DNA of 64,000 bases from the NCBI GenBank assembly GCA_900491605.1, contig UESW01003879.1:1269593-1333592 (forward strand), in the 5' to 3' direction. Positions 10,504 to 22,099 of this stretch are shown piece by piece. The notes beneath the pieces were generated by a model. It was not told the origin of the DNA. It worked only from the letters and a program-made list of their open reading frames with translations, and did not search any database. How positions within the stretch are numbered: position 1 is the stretch's first letter; each line of letters begins with the position of its first letter. The stretch is from Calamus simplicifolius. Taxonomy: Eukaryota; Streptophyta; Magnoliopsida; Arecales; Arecaceae. A program made the position numbers and the translations under genes.

Positions 10504-10944
10504 TGACGCAGTGCAAAAGCATTGGAATAAATAAGAATTCAATAACAATGATTGAACTATAAGATAAATAATCACTCGCAAGCGATTCAGAGAAAACCTC
10601 TCTCAAGATGAATTTTTCAACTTTTAATAAAATTGATCCCCCCATCTCAAAAACCCTAAAACAACTATTTATAGTCTATAGGAAATAAAATAATTTAGAA
10701 AACTAAAAAGCTATAGGAAATAAAATAATTTAGGAAACTAAAAGCTATAAGAAATAAAATAATTTAGGAAACTAAAAAGCTATAGGAAATAAATTTAGGA
10801 AACTAAAAATCTATAGGAAATAAAATAATTTAGGAAACTAACTAGCCTTGCTCTCAAACAACTTCTCTTCATCCTTGCTTCGGTTTGGCTGCTTTTCATG
10901 CATCCAACTTGTCCATATATCTCATTGCAACCCTGTTTGCATCA
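10504..10944 (-). repeat. CRM-like element 5' LTR (441 bp)
   Basis: Aligns end to end with 5477-5919, including the AT-rich short tandem units at 10680-10840. The right flank 10945-10949 gives the target-site duplication. Confidence 0.85.
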
Positions 10945-11025
10945 CTCCCTCAGGCCAGGAATATCGAGCCGGACCAAGGGTCCGAGGGGGCCCCCTCTGA
11001 TGATGAGCCCGCGACTGACCTTTGA

Positions 11026-11338
11026 TTTTGCACTATTTTTTCCTTTGTTTTTGTACCAAGTCCGACTCAGTCGGCATTTTGTAAACACTTTAGCATCAAT
11101 GAAATTATTTTTAGCTAACTGTAATGTGTCACATTTGAATCCTTGGCTTGTCGACGTGGGACCCCTAGGGGCTTCGTCGGCACCGAGGGGCAGTTTCTAC
11201 CCATTCATGAGCGACTTCGACTTAGCTATGTAGGGCCAGACCCCTAGGAGAGCCAAGGCCGAGCCAAGGACCATATCGGCCCCATGCCACCAGGCATCGA
11301 TGGGGCAGCGATCCTGTGCCAATGGGGAACTCTATTCA
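11026..11338. other. Tat-1 non-coding spacer
   Basis: Lies between the end of the accessory gene and the first minisatellite. No convincing coding signal is present. It contains the stretch GTACCAAGTCCGACTCAGTCGGC, of which a similar version (TTGAGTCGGCAACTTTGTAG) follows the accessory gene of the second element at about 58774, so it is probably the shared 3' untranslated region of that gene. Confidence 0.5.
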
Positions 11339-12560
11339 GTTGGAACATCAGCCTTCAAACACAGAGGCTGACTCGGGCCTTTGGGGACCGATGGAACATT
11401 GGCCTTGGACCGCCGAGGAAGACTCGGGCTTCTGAGGACCGATGGAACATCGGCCTTAGGACACCGAGAAGGACTCGGGCATCTGAGGACCGATGGAACA
11501 TTGGCCTTGGGATGCCAAGGAGGACTCGGGCTTCTAAGGACCGATGGAACATCGGCCTTGGGAGGCCAAGGAAGACTCGAGCTTCTGAGGATCGATGGAA
11601 CATCGGCCTTGGGACGCTGAGGAGGACTCGGGCTTCTAAGGACCGATGGAACATCGGCCTTGGGACGCCGAGGACTCGGGCTTCTGAGGACCGATGGAAC
11701 ATCGGTCTCGGGACGCCGAGGAAGACTCAGGCTTCTGAGGACCGATGGAACATCAGCCTTGGGATGCCAAGGAGGACTTGGGCTTCTGAGGACCGATGGA
11801 ATATCGGCCTTGGGACGCCGAGGAGGACTCGAGCTTCTGAGGACCGATGGAACATTGGCCTTGGGACACCGAGAAAGACTCGAGCTCCTGAGGACCGATG
11901 GAACATCGGTCTCGGGATGCCGAAGAGAACTCGGGCTTCTGAGGACTGATGGAACATCGGCCTCGGGACACCGAGGAGGACTCGGGCACCTGAGGATCGA
12001 TGGAACATTGATCTCGGGACGCCGAGGAAGACTCGGGCTCCTAAGGACCGAAGGAACATCGGCCTCGGGACACCGAGGAGGACTCGGGCTTCTGAGGACT
12101 GATGGAACATCGGCCTTGGAACACCGAGGAGGACTCGGGCTTCTGAGAATCAATGGAACATCGGCCTCGGGATGCCGAGGAGGACTCGGGCTTCTGGGGA
12201 CCGATGGAACATCAGCCTTGGAACACCGAGGAGGACTCGGGCTTCTGAGGACCGATGGAACATCGGCCTTATGACACCGAGGAGGACTCGGGCTTCTGAG
12301 GACTGATGGAACATCGGCCTTGGGACGCCGAGGAAGACTCGGGCTCTTGAGGACCGACGAAACATAGGTCTCGGGATGCCAAGGAAGACTCAGACTTCTA
12401 AGGACCGATGGAACATCGGCCTTGGGACGTTGAGGAGGACTCGGGCTCCTGAGGACCGATGGAACATCGGTCTCGGGACGCCGAGGAAGACTCGAGCTTC
12501 TGAGGACCGATGGAACATCGGCCTTGGGACGCCGAGGAGGACTCGGGCTTCTTGGGAGCC
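11339..12560. repeat. Tat-1 minisatellite 1, 51-bp unit, about 24 copies
   Basis: Each 51-bp unit contains two interrupted palindromes with 5-bp arms and a 5-bp spacer: CCGAGgaggaCTCGG and, 11 bp later, CCGATggaacATCGG. Spacers vary freely (gaaga, aagga). At 11767 both arms change together to CCAAG and CTTGG. Because 51 is a multiple of three, long open frames appear on both strands (for example 420 codons on the minus strand); they are by-products of the repeat. Confidence 0.9.
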
Positions 12561-13795
12561 GGTGGTACACCGGTCTTTGGTGCCAATGGGACATCGAACT
12601 TGAGGTGCTGAGCTAGCCTCGGACCTTTTGGGAGCCAATGGTACAACGGTCTTTGGTGCCAATGGTACATTAGACTTGAGGTGCCGAGCTGGCCTCAGGC
12701 TTTTTGGGAGCTGATGGTACACTGGTCTTTGGTGCCGAGCTGGCCTCGAATTTTTTGGGAGCATATGGTACACCGATCTTCGGTGCCGAGCTAGCCTCGA
12801 ACTTTTTGGGAGCCGGTGGTACACTAGTCTTCAATGCCTATGGTACATTGGACTTGAGGTGTCGAGCTGGCCTTGAGCTTTTTGGGAGCCGATGGTACAT
12901 CGATCTTCGGTGCCGAGCTAGCCTTGGGCTTTTTGGGAGCCGATGGTACACCGGTCTTTGGTGCCAATGGTACATTAGACTTGAGGTGCCGAGCTGGCCT
13001 CGGCTTTTTGGAAGCCGGTGGTACACCAATCTTCGGTGTCGAGCTGGCCTTGAGCTTTTTGGGAGCTGGTGGTACATCGGTCTTCGGTGCCGAGCTAGCC
13101 TTGGGCTTTTTGGGAGCCGATGGTACACCGATCTTTGGTGCCAATGGTACATTAGACTTGAGGTGCCGAGCTGGCCTCGGCTTTTTGGAAGCCGGTGGTA
13201 CACCAATCTTCGGTGTCGAGCTGGCCTCGAACTTTTTGGAAGCCGGTGGTACACCAGTCTTCGGTACCAAGCTGGCCTTGGGCTTTTTGGGAAATGATGG
13301 TACATCGTCTTCGGTGCCGAGCTGGCCTCAGACTTTTTGGGAGCCGGTGGTACACCGATCTTCGGTGCCAATGGTACATTGGACTTGAGGTACCGAGCTG
13401 GCCTTGGGCTTTTTTGGAGCCGGTCGTATACCGGTCTTCGATGCCAAGCTGGCCTTGGGCTTTTTGGGAGCCGATGGTACATTGATCTTCGGTGCCAATA
13501 GTACATTGGACTTGAGGTGCCGAGCTAGCCTTGGGTTTTTTGGGAGCCGGTGGTACACCGGTCTTCGATGCCAATGGTACATTGGACTTGAGGTGCCGAG
13601 CTGGCCTCGGGCTTTTTGGGAGCCGGTGGTACACTGATATTCGGTGCCGAGCTGGCCTTGGGATTTTTGGGAGCCGATGGTACACCGGTCTTCGGTGCCG
13701 AGCTAGCCTCGGGCTTTTTGAGAGCCGGTGGTACACCAGTCTTCGGTGCCAATGGTACATTGGACTTGAGGTGCCGAGCTGGCCTCGGGCTTTTT
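12561..13795. repeat. Tat-1 minisatellite 2, about 51-bp unit with longer variant
   Basis: Repeats of a unit with the palindromes CCGGTggtacACCGG or CCAATggtacATTGG and CCGAGctggcCTCGG or CCAAGctggcCTTGG (13265, 13445). A longer version of the unit adds a CCAATggtacATTGG segment. It abuts minisatellite 1 and has the same arm-spacer-arm design, suggesting a common origin. Confidence 0.9.
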
Positions 13796-13899
13796 GCTGA
13801 AAAACTGGGCTACTTGAACTCATGTTTATTAATATCGAGTTCGGGGTGAGAGCCCAGAAAAATGCCAGCATGAAATTTAATGTAAAGAGAGGGTACACT

Positions 13900-14990
13900 A
13901 CTGATAATACCGACGGAGGTTGTCAGCGTTCTACATCTGCGGGAGTGGCTTTCCATCTAGCTCTTCAATTTTGTACGCTCCGTGGTGGAGTACCTCAGCA
14001 ACTCGATAGGGTCCTTCCCAGTTCGGCGCTAACTTGCCTCCTTCCGTTGGTTTTGAAACTTCAGCTCACCGGAGGATTAGGTCCCCCAGCAAAAAGGTCT
14101 TAGGACGGACGCGAGCGTTGTAATACCTGGCCGCTCGCTATCGGTAGGCTGCCATCCGAAGTTGCACTCGGTCCGTGCCTCCTCCACCAGGTCAAGGTTG
14201 GCCCGCAATTGGTTCAGGTTGTCCTCCTCGCTGTATGCCTCCACCCTGGGGCTCAAGGCGCAAATCTCCACAGGAATGTTGTCTTTAGACCCAAAGACGA
14301 GGTTGAAGGGAGTCTCTCCAGTGGGGGTTCACGGCATTGTGTGGTAGGCCCACAACACATTGGGGAGCTCCTCCACCCATCGTCCTTTGTAGTCATTTAG
14401 TCGGGCTCTTAGTCCTTGGAGAATAATGCGGTTGGTCACCTCGGCTGCTCTGTTGGTCTAAGGATGCCCAACTGAGGTGAACCGCTGATGGATGCCTAGC
14501 TCGGTGCAGAATCCTCAGAAGGGTGCATTGTCAAACTGCCGGCCGTTGTCGGTGATCAGGGTATGTGATAGCCTAAACCGGCATATTATGGACTTCCAAA
14601 AGAAGGACCTCACCTTGCTCTCGGTGATCTTGGCGAGTGCCTCGGCCTCAATCCATTTGGTGAAGTGGTCAATGGCCACCAACAAAAATTTGCGCTGACT
14701 GGAGGCTGGAGGGAATGGTCCCAAAATGTCCATACCCCACTGGGCGAAGGGCCAAGGTGCCGCCAGGGGGGTCATTTGGGACGTCAGCTGTCGCTGGATG
14801 TTGGATGTCCATACCCCACTGTGTCCTCCCTCATGGTCAGCTAGTAGTACCCCTGCCGCAGGACTTTGTACGCCAGGGCTCTGCCCCCCAGATGACTTCC
14901 GCAGATGCTCTCATGAATTTCTCGCAGGATGTAATTAGCTTCCGTGGGGCCGACGCACTTGAGGACCGGGTATGAGAACGACCTTCAGTA
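13900..14990 (-). pseudogene. Tat-1 integrase
   Basis: Minus-strand translation in pieces gives the core of a gypsy integrase: Asp in GMDILGPFPP, Asp in ITDNGRQFD, Glu in NRAAEVTNR, then LPNVLWAYHT and the TPFNLVFGS block, and downstream the C-terminal region that binds DNA. Stops occur at least four times. The typical YYWLTM block lies near 14850. The family assignment is clear but no functional chain remains. Confidence 0.8.
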
Positions 14991-16040
14991 GAGCTTCTCG
15001 TCCATTATGAGGAACTTCGGGGCCAGCCGTCTGAGCAGTCTGGCCTCAGCTGGGTCTTAAGGGAGGGTGCCATCAGTCAGGTATCAGACGTAGGCATCCA
15101 TCCAAGAGGGCTCCTGCTCGACCGGTAGAGCCTCCTCCACTGCCTCAATGCTTGGGACTTGCAAGTGCTCCACGTACGTCCTTCCCGAGGTCCCGTCAGC
15201 CAACGTGGCCAAGCAGGGCAGTGCATCAGCCCTAGCATTTTTCGTCCGAGGAATGTAGCTGACGCGGAAGTAAAAAAACTGAGAGGCCTGAGACTGACCT
15301 TGCTCATGTAATGGGACATAGTCGGGTCTCTGGCCTCGTACTCCCCAGCGACCTGCCTCGAGACAAGCTGAGAGTCTGTGAAGGCCCTCAGACGCTCCGC
15401 ACCGAGTTCCTTGGCTAGCTTCATCCCTGCCAACAAGGCTTCATTTCTGCCTGGTTGTTGGTGGCTAGGAAAAGAAATCAGAGGACATACTCCACCACCT
15501 CCCCCTCGAGGCTTGCAAGAATGAGTTCAGCCCCACTCCCTTGAGAATTCGATGCTCCAACTACATGAAGGATCCAGTCTTCCTTCCCTGCTCCCTCGGC
15601 CATGGGGGACTCCATGCGCGCCTCCGGGTGCGACTCCTCTGGGTGCTCCTCGGTCCAAGTGCACTCGACCAAAAAATCGGCTAACACCTGGGACTTTATT
15701 GCAGATCTTGGCCGAATGGACAAGTCAAACTCCCCCAACTTGATGGCCCACTAGGCTAGCCGACCGGAGGTATCAGGACAGGACAAGATAGTCCGAAGAG
15801 GTTGGTCTGTGAGCACCACGATTGGATGAGCTTGAAAGTAGGGTCGAAAGCGCTGAGCGGAGACAACCAGGGCGAAAATGATCTTCTTGGTCTTGGAGTA
15901 TCTTGTCTCAGCGTCATGAAGTACTTTGCTGGTGTAGTAGACTGGCTTCTACGCTCTGTCGGCATCCATGCGAACAAGCACGGAGCTGACGGCCTTGGGG
16001 GAGGCCGCAAGATATAGAAAGAGTTCTTTCCCGTCCCTCG
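14991..16040 (-). pseudogene. Tat-1 RNase H regions
   Basis: Two RNase H-like segments, as is usual in Tat elements. The first, directly after RT (about 15480-16010), shows KPVYYTSKVLHDAETRYSKT. The second (about 15077-15440), a classical-type domain, shows LRAFTDSQLVSRQVAGEYEA. Both are interrupted by stops and small shifts. Confidence 0.75.
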
Positions 16041-16975
16041 GCTAGGACAGTAGTGGAGGAGTGGATAAAAATTTCTTTAGCTCCTCAAAGGCTTCCTGAC
16101 ATTCCTTCGTCCACTCAAAGCTCTTGACCTTGCGCAACGCCTTGAAGAAAGGTAGACACCTTTCTGTCGACTTGGACAAGAAACGGCTCAAAGCTACTAT
16201 CCTCCCCGTCAGGCGCTGCACCTCCTTTTTGTTAGCTGGGAGCCTCATGTCCATGATGGCTCAGATCTTGTTAGGGTTAGCTTCAATTCCTCACTATGTC
16301 ACCATGAAGCCTAGAAACTTGCCTGCTGTAACCCCGAAGGCACACTTGTAGGGGTTCAGCCTCATTTGGTATCGGCAGAGATTGTCGAAGGTCTCCGCAA
16401 GGTCGGCAACATGGTCGGCAGTGCGAATGCTCTTGGTCAGCATGTTGTCCACATACACCTCCATATTACGCCCGATCTGGTCCTCAAAAAACCTGTTCAT
16501 TAACCTCTTATAGGTGGCCCCCGCATTCTTCAACCCGAACGGCATCACCCTATAGCAATAAATCCCCTTCTCGGTTACAAAGGAGGTCGCCTCTTCATCA
16601 GCCGGGTCCATCCTGATCTTATTGTACCCTAAGAACATGTCCATGAAGCTGAGGGTCTCGTGGTCGAATGTAGCGTCTACCAACTGGTCGATACGAGGCA
16701 GTGGGAAGCTGTCCTTGGGGCATGCTTTATCAAGGTCGGTGAAGTCCACTCACATCCTCCAACTCACGCTGGCTTTACGGACCATCACGATATTTGCCAA
16801 CCAGTCAGGATAGTGCACTTTGTGAATATGACCAGCCGCCACCAACTTACGTACCTCCTCGTCTATGGTCTTCTGTCTATCGGGGGCAAAACTCCTCTTC
16901 TTCTGCCGGACAGGTCGGCACTCCGGCTTGATGTTGAGTTGGTGGGTAATCACCTCCTCCGGGATGCCTGGCATG
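16041..16975 (-). pseudogene. Tat-1 reverse transcriptase
   Basis: Readable blocks are VRKLVAAGHIHKVHYPDWLA, VDFTDLDKACPKDSFPLPRI, FMDMFLGYNKIRMDP and GLKNAGATYKRLMN. The catalytic box reads YVDN (about 16443-16455) where active enzymes have two adjacent aspartates, so one metal-binding residue is lost. A stop separates the first block from the rest near 16748. Dead enzyme, confident assignment. Confidence 0.85.
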
Positions 16976-17139
16976 TCGGATGCCGACCAGATAAAGATGT
17001 CAGCATTGGCTCACAGGAAAGCAAGGAGCTGGTTGCGAGCTTCCTCCGAAAGCAGGGCCCTGATTTGGATGGCCTGCATCGGGTCTTCCCCCAGGGGGAA
17101 GGCTAGCAGGTGCTCGGCCAGTTCCCCTCTCCTTTTCGA

Positions 17140-17600
17140 GTCCTAGGGGTCCAGCGCTTCTGGTGCAGGTATAGATATCGCTCCCTGAGGACTGGAGGCC
17201 ATGTGGTAGCAAAGTGATAGTAGGTTCTGCTCTCCCCGCATCTCCTCGACCCCCTCGCTGGTAGGAAACCTTACCAGGAGCCTTTTGATGGAGATAACAG
17301 CATCCAAGAGGTTAAGTCTAGGCCTTCCGAGTATGACATTGTAGGCGAGGGGCACCCGGACCACGAGAAAGCTCATAAAAACTATGCTTTGACGCGGGGG
17401 CATTCCGGCCATGATGGGGAGAGTGATCTCTCCCTCGACCTTTATGGAGTCTCCAGTGAACCCCATCAAGGGCGTGGTGATAGGCCGGAGTAAGTCGGGA
17501 GACAGGTTCATACGACAAAAGCATCGTAACTCAAAACGTCCACCGAGCTTCCACTGTCAACTAGAATTCTTTTTACAAGATGCTTAGCAATCGTCATGGA
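17140..17600 (-). pseudogene. Tat-1 aspartic protease
   Basis: Shows the active-site block RILVDSGSSVDVL at about 17555, then PLMGFTGDSIKVEGEITLP and the second conserved block AYNVILGRPRLNLL. A stop lies after YDAFVV at about 17510. It would have processed the polyprotein. Confidence 0.8.
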
Positions 17601-19268
17601 CACAACGACGTTGTCATCATTTTTGTTGACCATCCCCTCTAGGTCCCTTTTGGAAAAGGGAATCACAGAATCTAACCCCTCCTCCCCCCTCGGCCTCTTG
17701 GATGGGCCGCCTGACCCCCAGGAAATCATCGCCACCGTCTTCTTGGTTGGAGCATTGTCGATCATCGGTGGTGGAGGTGCTGATGGCCCAGGAGCACTCG
17801 GGTTGTTCCTCTGAACGAACTTCCCCAGCTGGCCTCGCTGGATGAGGTCCTCTATTGCCTTCTTCAACTGGCGATAGTTGTCGGTGTCATGGTCGTGGTC
17901 CCGATGGTAGCGGCAGTATAGGTTCTTGTTGCGGGGGGTCTTCGGGTTCAGCGGAGGAGGGTGCGGTAGGTACGGCTCGCCCTCGATCTCAAGCAAGATA
18001 TGAGAGATGGGAGCAAGCAACGGGGTGAACGGGCCGTCCCTCGGTGCAGGAGCCCGAGGATGGTTGTTTGGTCGGCGGGGAGGCTCGGGCCTCTTGGGAC
18101 GAACTTCTGTAGGCTCAGGACGCTAGCTTCTTGATGGTTCTTCCATTAGCCTCGCACCGGGAGGAGTCGGCCTCGTCAGCGCGGATCTACTTTTGGGCCC
18201 GGCTCAAGAGCTCGGCGTAGGAGCCAGGCGGCTTTTTATCAAGGGAGTACGCAAAGTGGGAGGGACAGAGCCCTCGCTTCAAGGCCAAGGTGGCTACGGA
18301 GTCCTCGAGGTTGTAGACCTCTTAGGTTGCTTCTTTGAACCGGGCGACGTAGTCCCGCAGGGACTCGTCACTCTTCTACTGGACGGAAAAGAGGCTGTCT
18401 GCCACCCTGGATATCTTCCGGCATGCATCAAAATGGGCCAAGAAGGCCCTCTCCAGCTGGCGAAAGGAGTTGATACTCCACGGTGGCAGGTGGGAGTACC
18501 AGGCTCGGGCAGCCTTCCTCAAGGTGGCGGGGAAGGCGATGCAGAGAAGTGAGTCGGTTGCCTCCTGGACCTATATGAGGACCTTGTAGCTTTCCAAATG
18601 GTCCAGGGGATCAGTGGTCCCATCATATGGGTCCAGCTGAGGAAGACGGAATTGGTTGATATTGGTTCCTCCATAATGCGGCGGGATAGCGGGGCCAGCT
18701 GTCATAGTCCGCCTCTGATGGGTTGGTGATCCGGCGATTGAGCTCCTCCAGCCGTTGGTTGTACTCATCGAGCCGGCGTTCAGCCTGGCGGGCTATTCGG
18801 CCATCGAAGGACCCCTCCCTGGAGGATTCTGAGGAGGGGGAAGAATGGCGGCAATGCTGATGGGGGCGCTCCGTCTCCTTCTCGTGCTGCCGCCTAGGAG
18901 AAGCACTGGCATGGCGAGAGGGCGATCGGGGCCTCTTGGAGGCTTCCCGGCAGTGAGGCCTGGGCGAAGTACGGCGGTGGCAAGCTTCTCGGGCAGGAGA
19001 CCTCTCCCGAGAAGAATGTTGGCTGGGTTGGACCACTCCTAGAACTGACGGGCGCGACCACCGGTTGCTGCTGCAGGACTTGGACCGCCGCCACTAAAGA
19101 CTGGACTTGCATGGTGAGGGCGGCAAGCCGGTCTTCTTGAAGCTACTGCGGTGGTGGTGCAGGGACGTCGGCTAGGGGAGCAGAGGGGCCGACGGCCAGT
19201 GGATCAGCCCCCTGACGCTGCCCTCCAGCATGACTGGTGGAGACCTCCTGTGCATGGGTCATCATCAT
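17601..19268 (-). pseudogene. Tat-1 gag
   Basis: The precursor starts near the Met cluster at about 19262-19268. N-terminal helix (LTMQVQSLVAAVQVLQQQP), Arg/Ser-rich region, then the gag core with FRLPQLDPYDGTTDPLDHLE (about 18600), FPATLRKAARAWY and SDESLRDYVARF. Next comes the Cys/His block CRYHRDHDHDTDNY (about 17900), in which the final Cys of the family is replaced by Tyr. At least five stops and one frameshift (near 18690) are present. Confidence 0.75.
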
Positions 19269-19333
19269 TGCTTGAGAGCTCAGGGAAAGAGAAGTTGCTG
19301 CTGACAGGTTCGAAGCTTTTCTCTCTTTATCCC

Positions 19334-19352
19334 CCTTCCTGGCGCGCCAATC
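19334..19352 (-). promoter_or_regulatory. Tat-1 primer binding site
   Basis: The minus-strand sequence just inside the 5' LTR reads GATTGGCGCGCCAGGAAGG. The partial element at 35430 has a closely similar GATTGGCGCTAGAGAAAGG in the same position, supporting the assignment. Which tRNA pairs with it was not determined. Confidence 0.7.
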
Positions 19353-20068
19353 TGTTGACGCCAAGTCGCCTTCCTCCAACATCGGGGAACAAAGATCCTC
19401 CTCCGTGGCGAGCTCCTGCAAGAAGGTCCCCGGAGACCGGTTGCTCCGGTGGGAACCCTCCGACGCTCAAGTCAGCCACTTGGAAACAGACAAGAGTTAG
19501 CTAGCAGAAAAGAGCTAGAGAACTTGAGTTCAGGATCCTTCCCTCGTCGTGAGTGTGGGCCTTTATGCCTGTTCGAAGGTCTCTTTTTCTATTTCCAGAA
19601 GGTTGCTGATTTCGAGGTGCCATTGTCCGGTAACGGATGGAAGGCAAGGTTGACAGTGACGGATCGCAACCGACACTGGGCATGTCAGAGGTATCTTGCC
19701 TCGCCTGCCATCTGCCAAGCGTGGCGCTACGGGTGGCAAGCGAACCTGGTTGCGTCAGGCGTGCGCCGTTACAGGGTATGGCCATGCGCTGCGCAGGCGA
19801 GTGGTGGATCACGTGGCCGCTGCAGGTGGTTGGTGGGCCACGTGGGCGTATCAGACGGCTCGAGGTAGCAGGTTGCTAGTCCCGAGGGACCGGACCTGGA
19901 TGGGAGCTCGAGGCCGAGGCCGAGGCCGACGCTCAAGGCCGAGGCTGAGGGGACGCTGGGTCCGGGGCCGAGGGGGCCTCGGAGGCCAAGGCTGTCCTAC
20001 GAGGCCGAGGTAGGGCTCCGTCAGTTGCCTTCATCGTTTACTCTGATGATGCTGTATCAGCCACATTA
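19353..20068 (-). repeat. Tat-1 5' LTR (716 bp)
   Basis: Plus-strand ends TGTTGACGCC and CCACATTA. Pairs with 2180-2890. Followed by GTTA, the same four bases that precede the left LTR. Confidence 0.85.
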
Positions 20069-21837
20069 GTTACATCTCTAATATTTAATTTTAATGTTAG
20101 GAATGATGATAACCCAGCTAAATCCATCTCATGACCGGCCCATTGTTCGTTGCACCAATTATCATTGGGCAAGTTAGGCTAGCGCGCTTATCAGCATCTA
20201 TTCTGAATGCGTTGCGTCCACCTGAGCTGACTTGGCATGCATTTCTAGCTGAGGCCAGGACCTAGCTTGCCTGATGTGGGTCGACAAATATGGACCAACT
20301 CCCGGCCGAAGGGAACACATCGTCACCCCAAAAAAGAAGCTGAGATGGGGGTTTGAGTTGGACGTACACCTAGACCCATTGTTTGTTGTAGATTTTTCAA
20401 AGTTGTAGTCCGCTTCTTATCTGCCTGCTTTACCTTCCTGCAAGAGGGAGAAGAAGGGAAGCAGTTGTTGTTGTTAGCAGTAGTTTTTTTTTCCCCTTTC
20501 TTTAATAATAATAATAATTTTAAGGAAGATTGAGTGTCTTTTTTTAGGAAAGAGCAGGGATCCTCCATGGAATACATTTTGTACTATTCACACCTAGGTG
20601 GTTGCCATATAAGCATGAATGAGTACTACAATTATATTTAAAAAATAAAAAAAGAAGTTATTAGTGCCTGTAAAGTGTAAACTATAAATAAATGATAGGC
20701 ATCCATATTTAAGATGAAATATGTGGCAGCCATTCAAATATGCATAACACTTAACGGTACAAAGCTTGTATACCATAGAGATCGAATCATGTGTCTTCAA
20801 AAAGACTCTCTTCTATCCGAAGCATGACAACTACAGCGATGTGCTAGAAAAAATGGCCATTCATTGATTAGTGACCGGTAATGCTGTAGGGGCTATTTCC
20901 ATGATGAGATTTTGAGTCTGAACTTCAAGTGCTGCATCTACCCTCACAAGCTCTCAATGCATGCCAATGCAGAGAAAAATAAGATACAGTACCAGGCCGT
21001 GCTGTGTCAGGCTCAAAAATTCGATTTGTCGACTCGGCAAGGTGCCCATGACGGGCTCATGCCGGACTGAAATTTTTTTTTGATGGACCGTGCCAGACAC
21101 GACTCATCTTTATGTATGGCCCAATGGGCTTGAGTCATGCAGTGTCAGATACGGCCTAGTGCCCAACTCTAGTTTGAGACTATTAAAGTGCTTTCAAGGT
21201 TTTAAAGCCAATATTATTGCCTGATATAACTGATAAATCTTGTGGGGTGATATATGGTAGAGTTGAATATTGATGCGGAATGAGGAAACTTCGGGAAGAA
21301 CAGGATTTCCCTTAATAACAACCGACTTATTTTAGCTTGATTAGGACTTTTCTTATTCGAAGGAAATCTATTTTGAAAAGAAATTAGTTGATTTATTCAA
21401 AAATATTCTTTTATGAATACCATTTCCTCTAAACCAAAATTATTATGAACTGTTTCACATAATAGTTTGGCTTAGAATACAACTCCAAATGTCTATAAAA
21501 ATAACCTTAATCATCTTAAGTCTTTTTTTTTTTTTTTTGGTATCTTGAATAGGTCATCCAAGAGTCCTAAAGCTTTTTTTTAATCCATTTTTACTTGATT
21601 TGAGTATCAAAGGATTTTTTTTCTGAAAAAATTTTAGGGTCCTTAACGCTATGTTTTCTTTGTTCGCATGGTATGGAAATCATTTGACTGAAAAAACGCT
21701 CTACTATACATGCGAAATTACATGTTTTTTGTTAGTGTGCAGAGACCAGTGTCCCAAAGCCCCATGTGGTCTGGAGCCTATAGGCCCTGGACAGAGACAT
21801 CTCAAGGAAACGAAGATTTTTATATACAGGGAGAATA
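20069..21837. other. intergenic sequence with a hAT-like terminus
   Basis: No gene recognised. At 20990-21171 is a GC-rich stretch of the type GGCCGTGCTGTGTCAGGC that ends in GTGCCCAACTCTA. This matches the right terminus of the hAT-like elements at 31786 and 61169, but no left terminus is found, so it is a truncated copy. The rest has simple T runs and AT-rich DNA. Confidence 0.5.
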
Positions 21838-22099
21838 TTTTAAAAATTAGATCGAACAACAAATTGGCTTGGTATTTGAATCATAGGTCAATCGGTTTGA
21901 TCGGATAAATCAGTTTGATAGAATCAAATGATATTATAATTAATTTTTAATTTAATAATATAAAAATAATAATATATAAATATTAATTCAAATAAAAAAC
22001 TTAAAAATCTAAAAAAATTTAACCCTAATTTCATTTATCAAAACTTCACTCAACTCATTTAAGCCTTTTTTTTTTCCCCTTAACCACTTATGTACGGAC

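Larger units (their letters stand above)
5477..10944 (-). mobile_element. CRM-like Ty3/gypsy retrotransposon nested in Tat-1
   Basis: LTRs at 5477-5919 and 10504-10944, flanked by near-identical 5-bp sequences (CTTCC at 5472-5476, CTCCC at 10945-10949). Minus-strand order: LTR, tRNA-Met-type primer site, gag with zinc knuckle, protease, reverse transcriptase, RNase H, integrase, polypurine tract, LTR. No chromodomain is seen, and the polyprotein runs on into the 3' LTR, as reported for centromeric retrotransposons. LTRs differ at roughly a tenth of positions by eye. At least three nonsense codons and a frameshift make it non-autonomous. Insertion into exon C of the Tat-1 accessory gene shows that it is younger than Tat-1. 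Confidence 0.85.
2180..20068 (-). mobile_element. Tat-type Ty3/gypsy retrotransposon with antisense accessory gene (Tat-1)
   Basis: Both LTRs are present (2180-2890 and 19353-20068) and the 4-bp GTTA flanks both ends (2176-2179, 20069-20072). Reading on the minus strand the order is LTR, primer site, gag, protease, reverse transcriptase, RNase H, integrase (down to about 13900), two minisatellites (13795-11339), an oppositely oriented accessory gene, polypurine tract, LTR. Extra genes and tandem repeats between integrase and the 3' LTR are known in Tat-lineage elements such as Grande, RIRE2 and Retand. All reading frames are broken by stops. The LTRs differ clearly from one another, so the insertion is old. 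A CRM-like element is nested at 5477-10944. Confidence 0.85.

Noticed and set aside
11284..13898. Very long open frames on both strands (up to 420 codons, Arg/Ser/Pro-rich)
   Set aside because: They arise because the repeat unit is 51 bp, divisible by three, so every frame without a stop in one unit stays open. No frame is preferred and variation does not follow codon positions.
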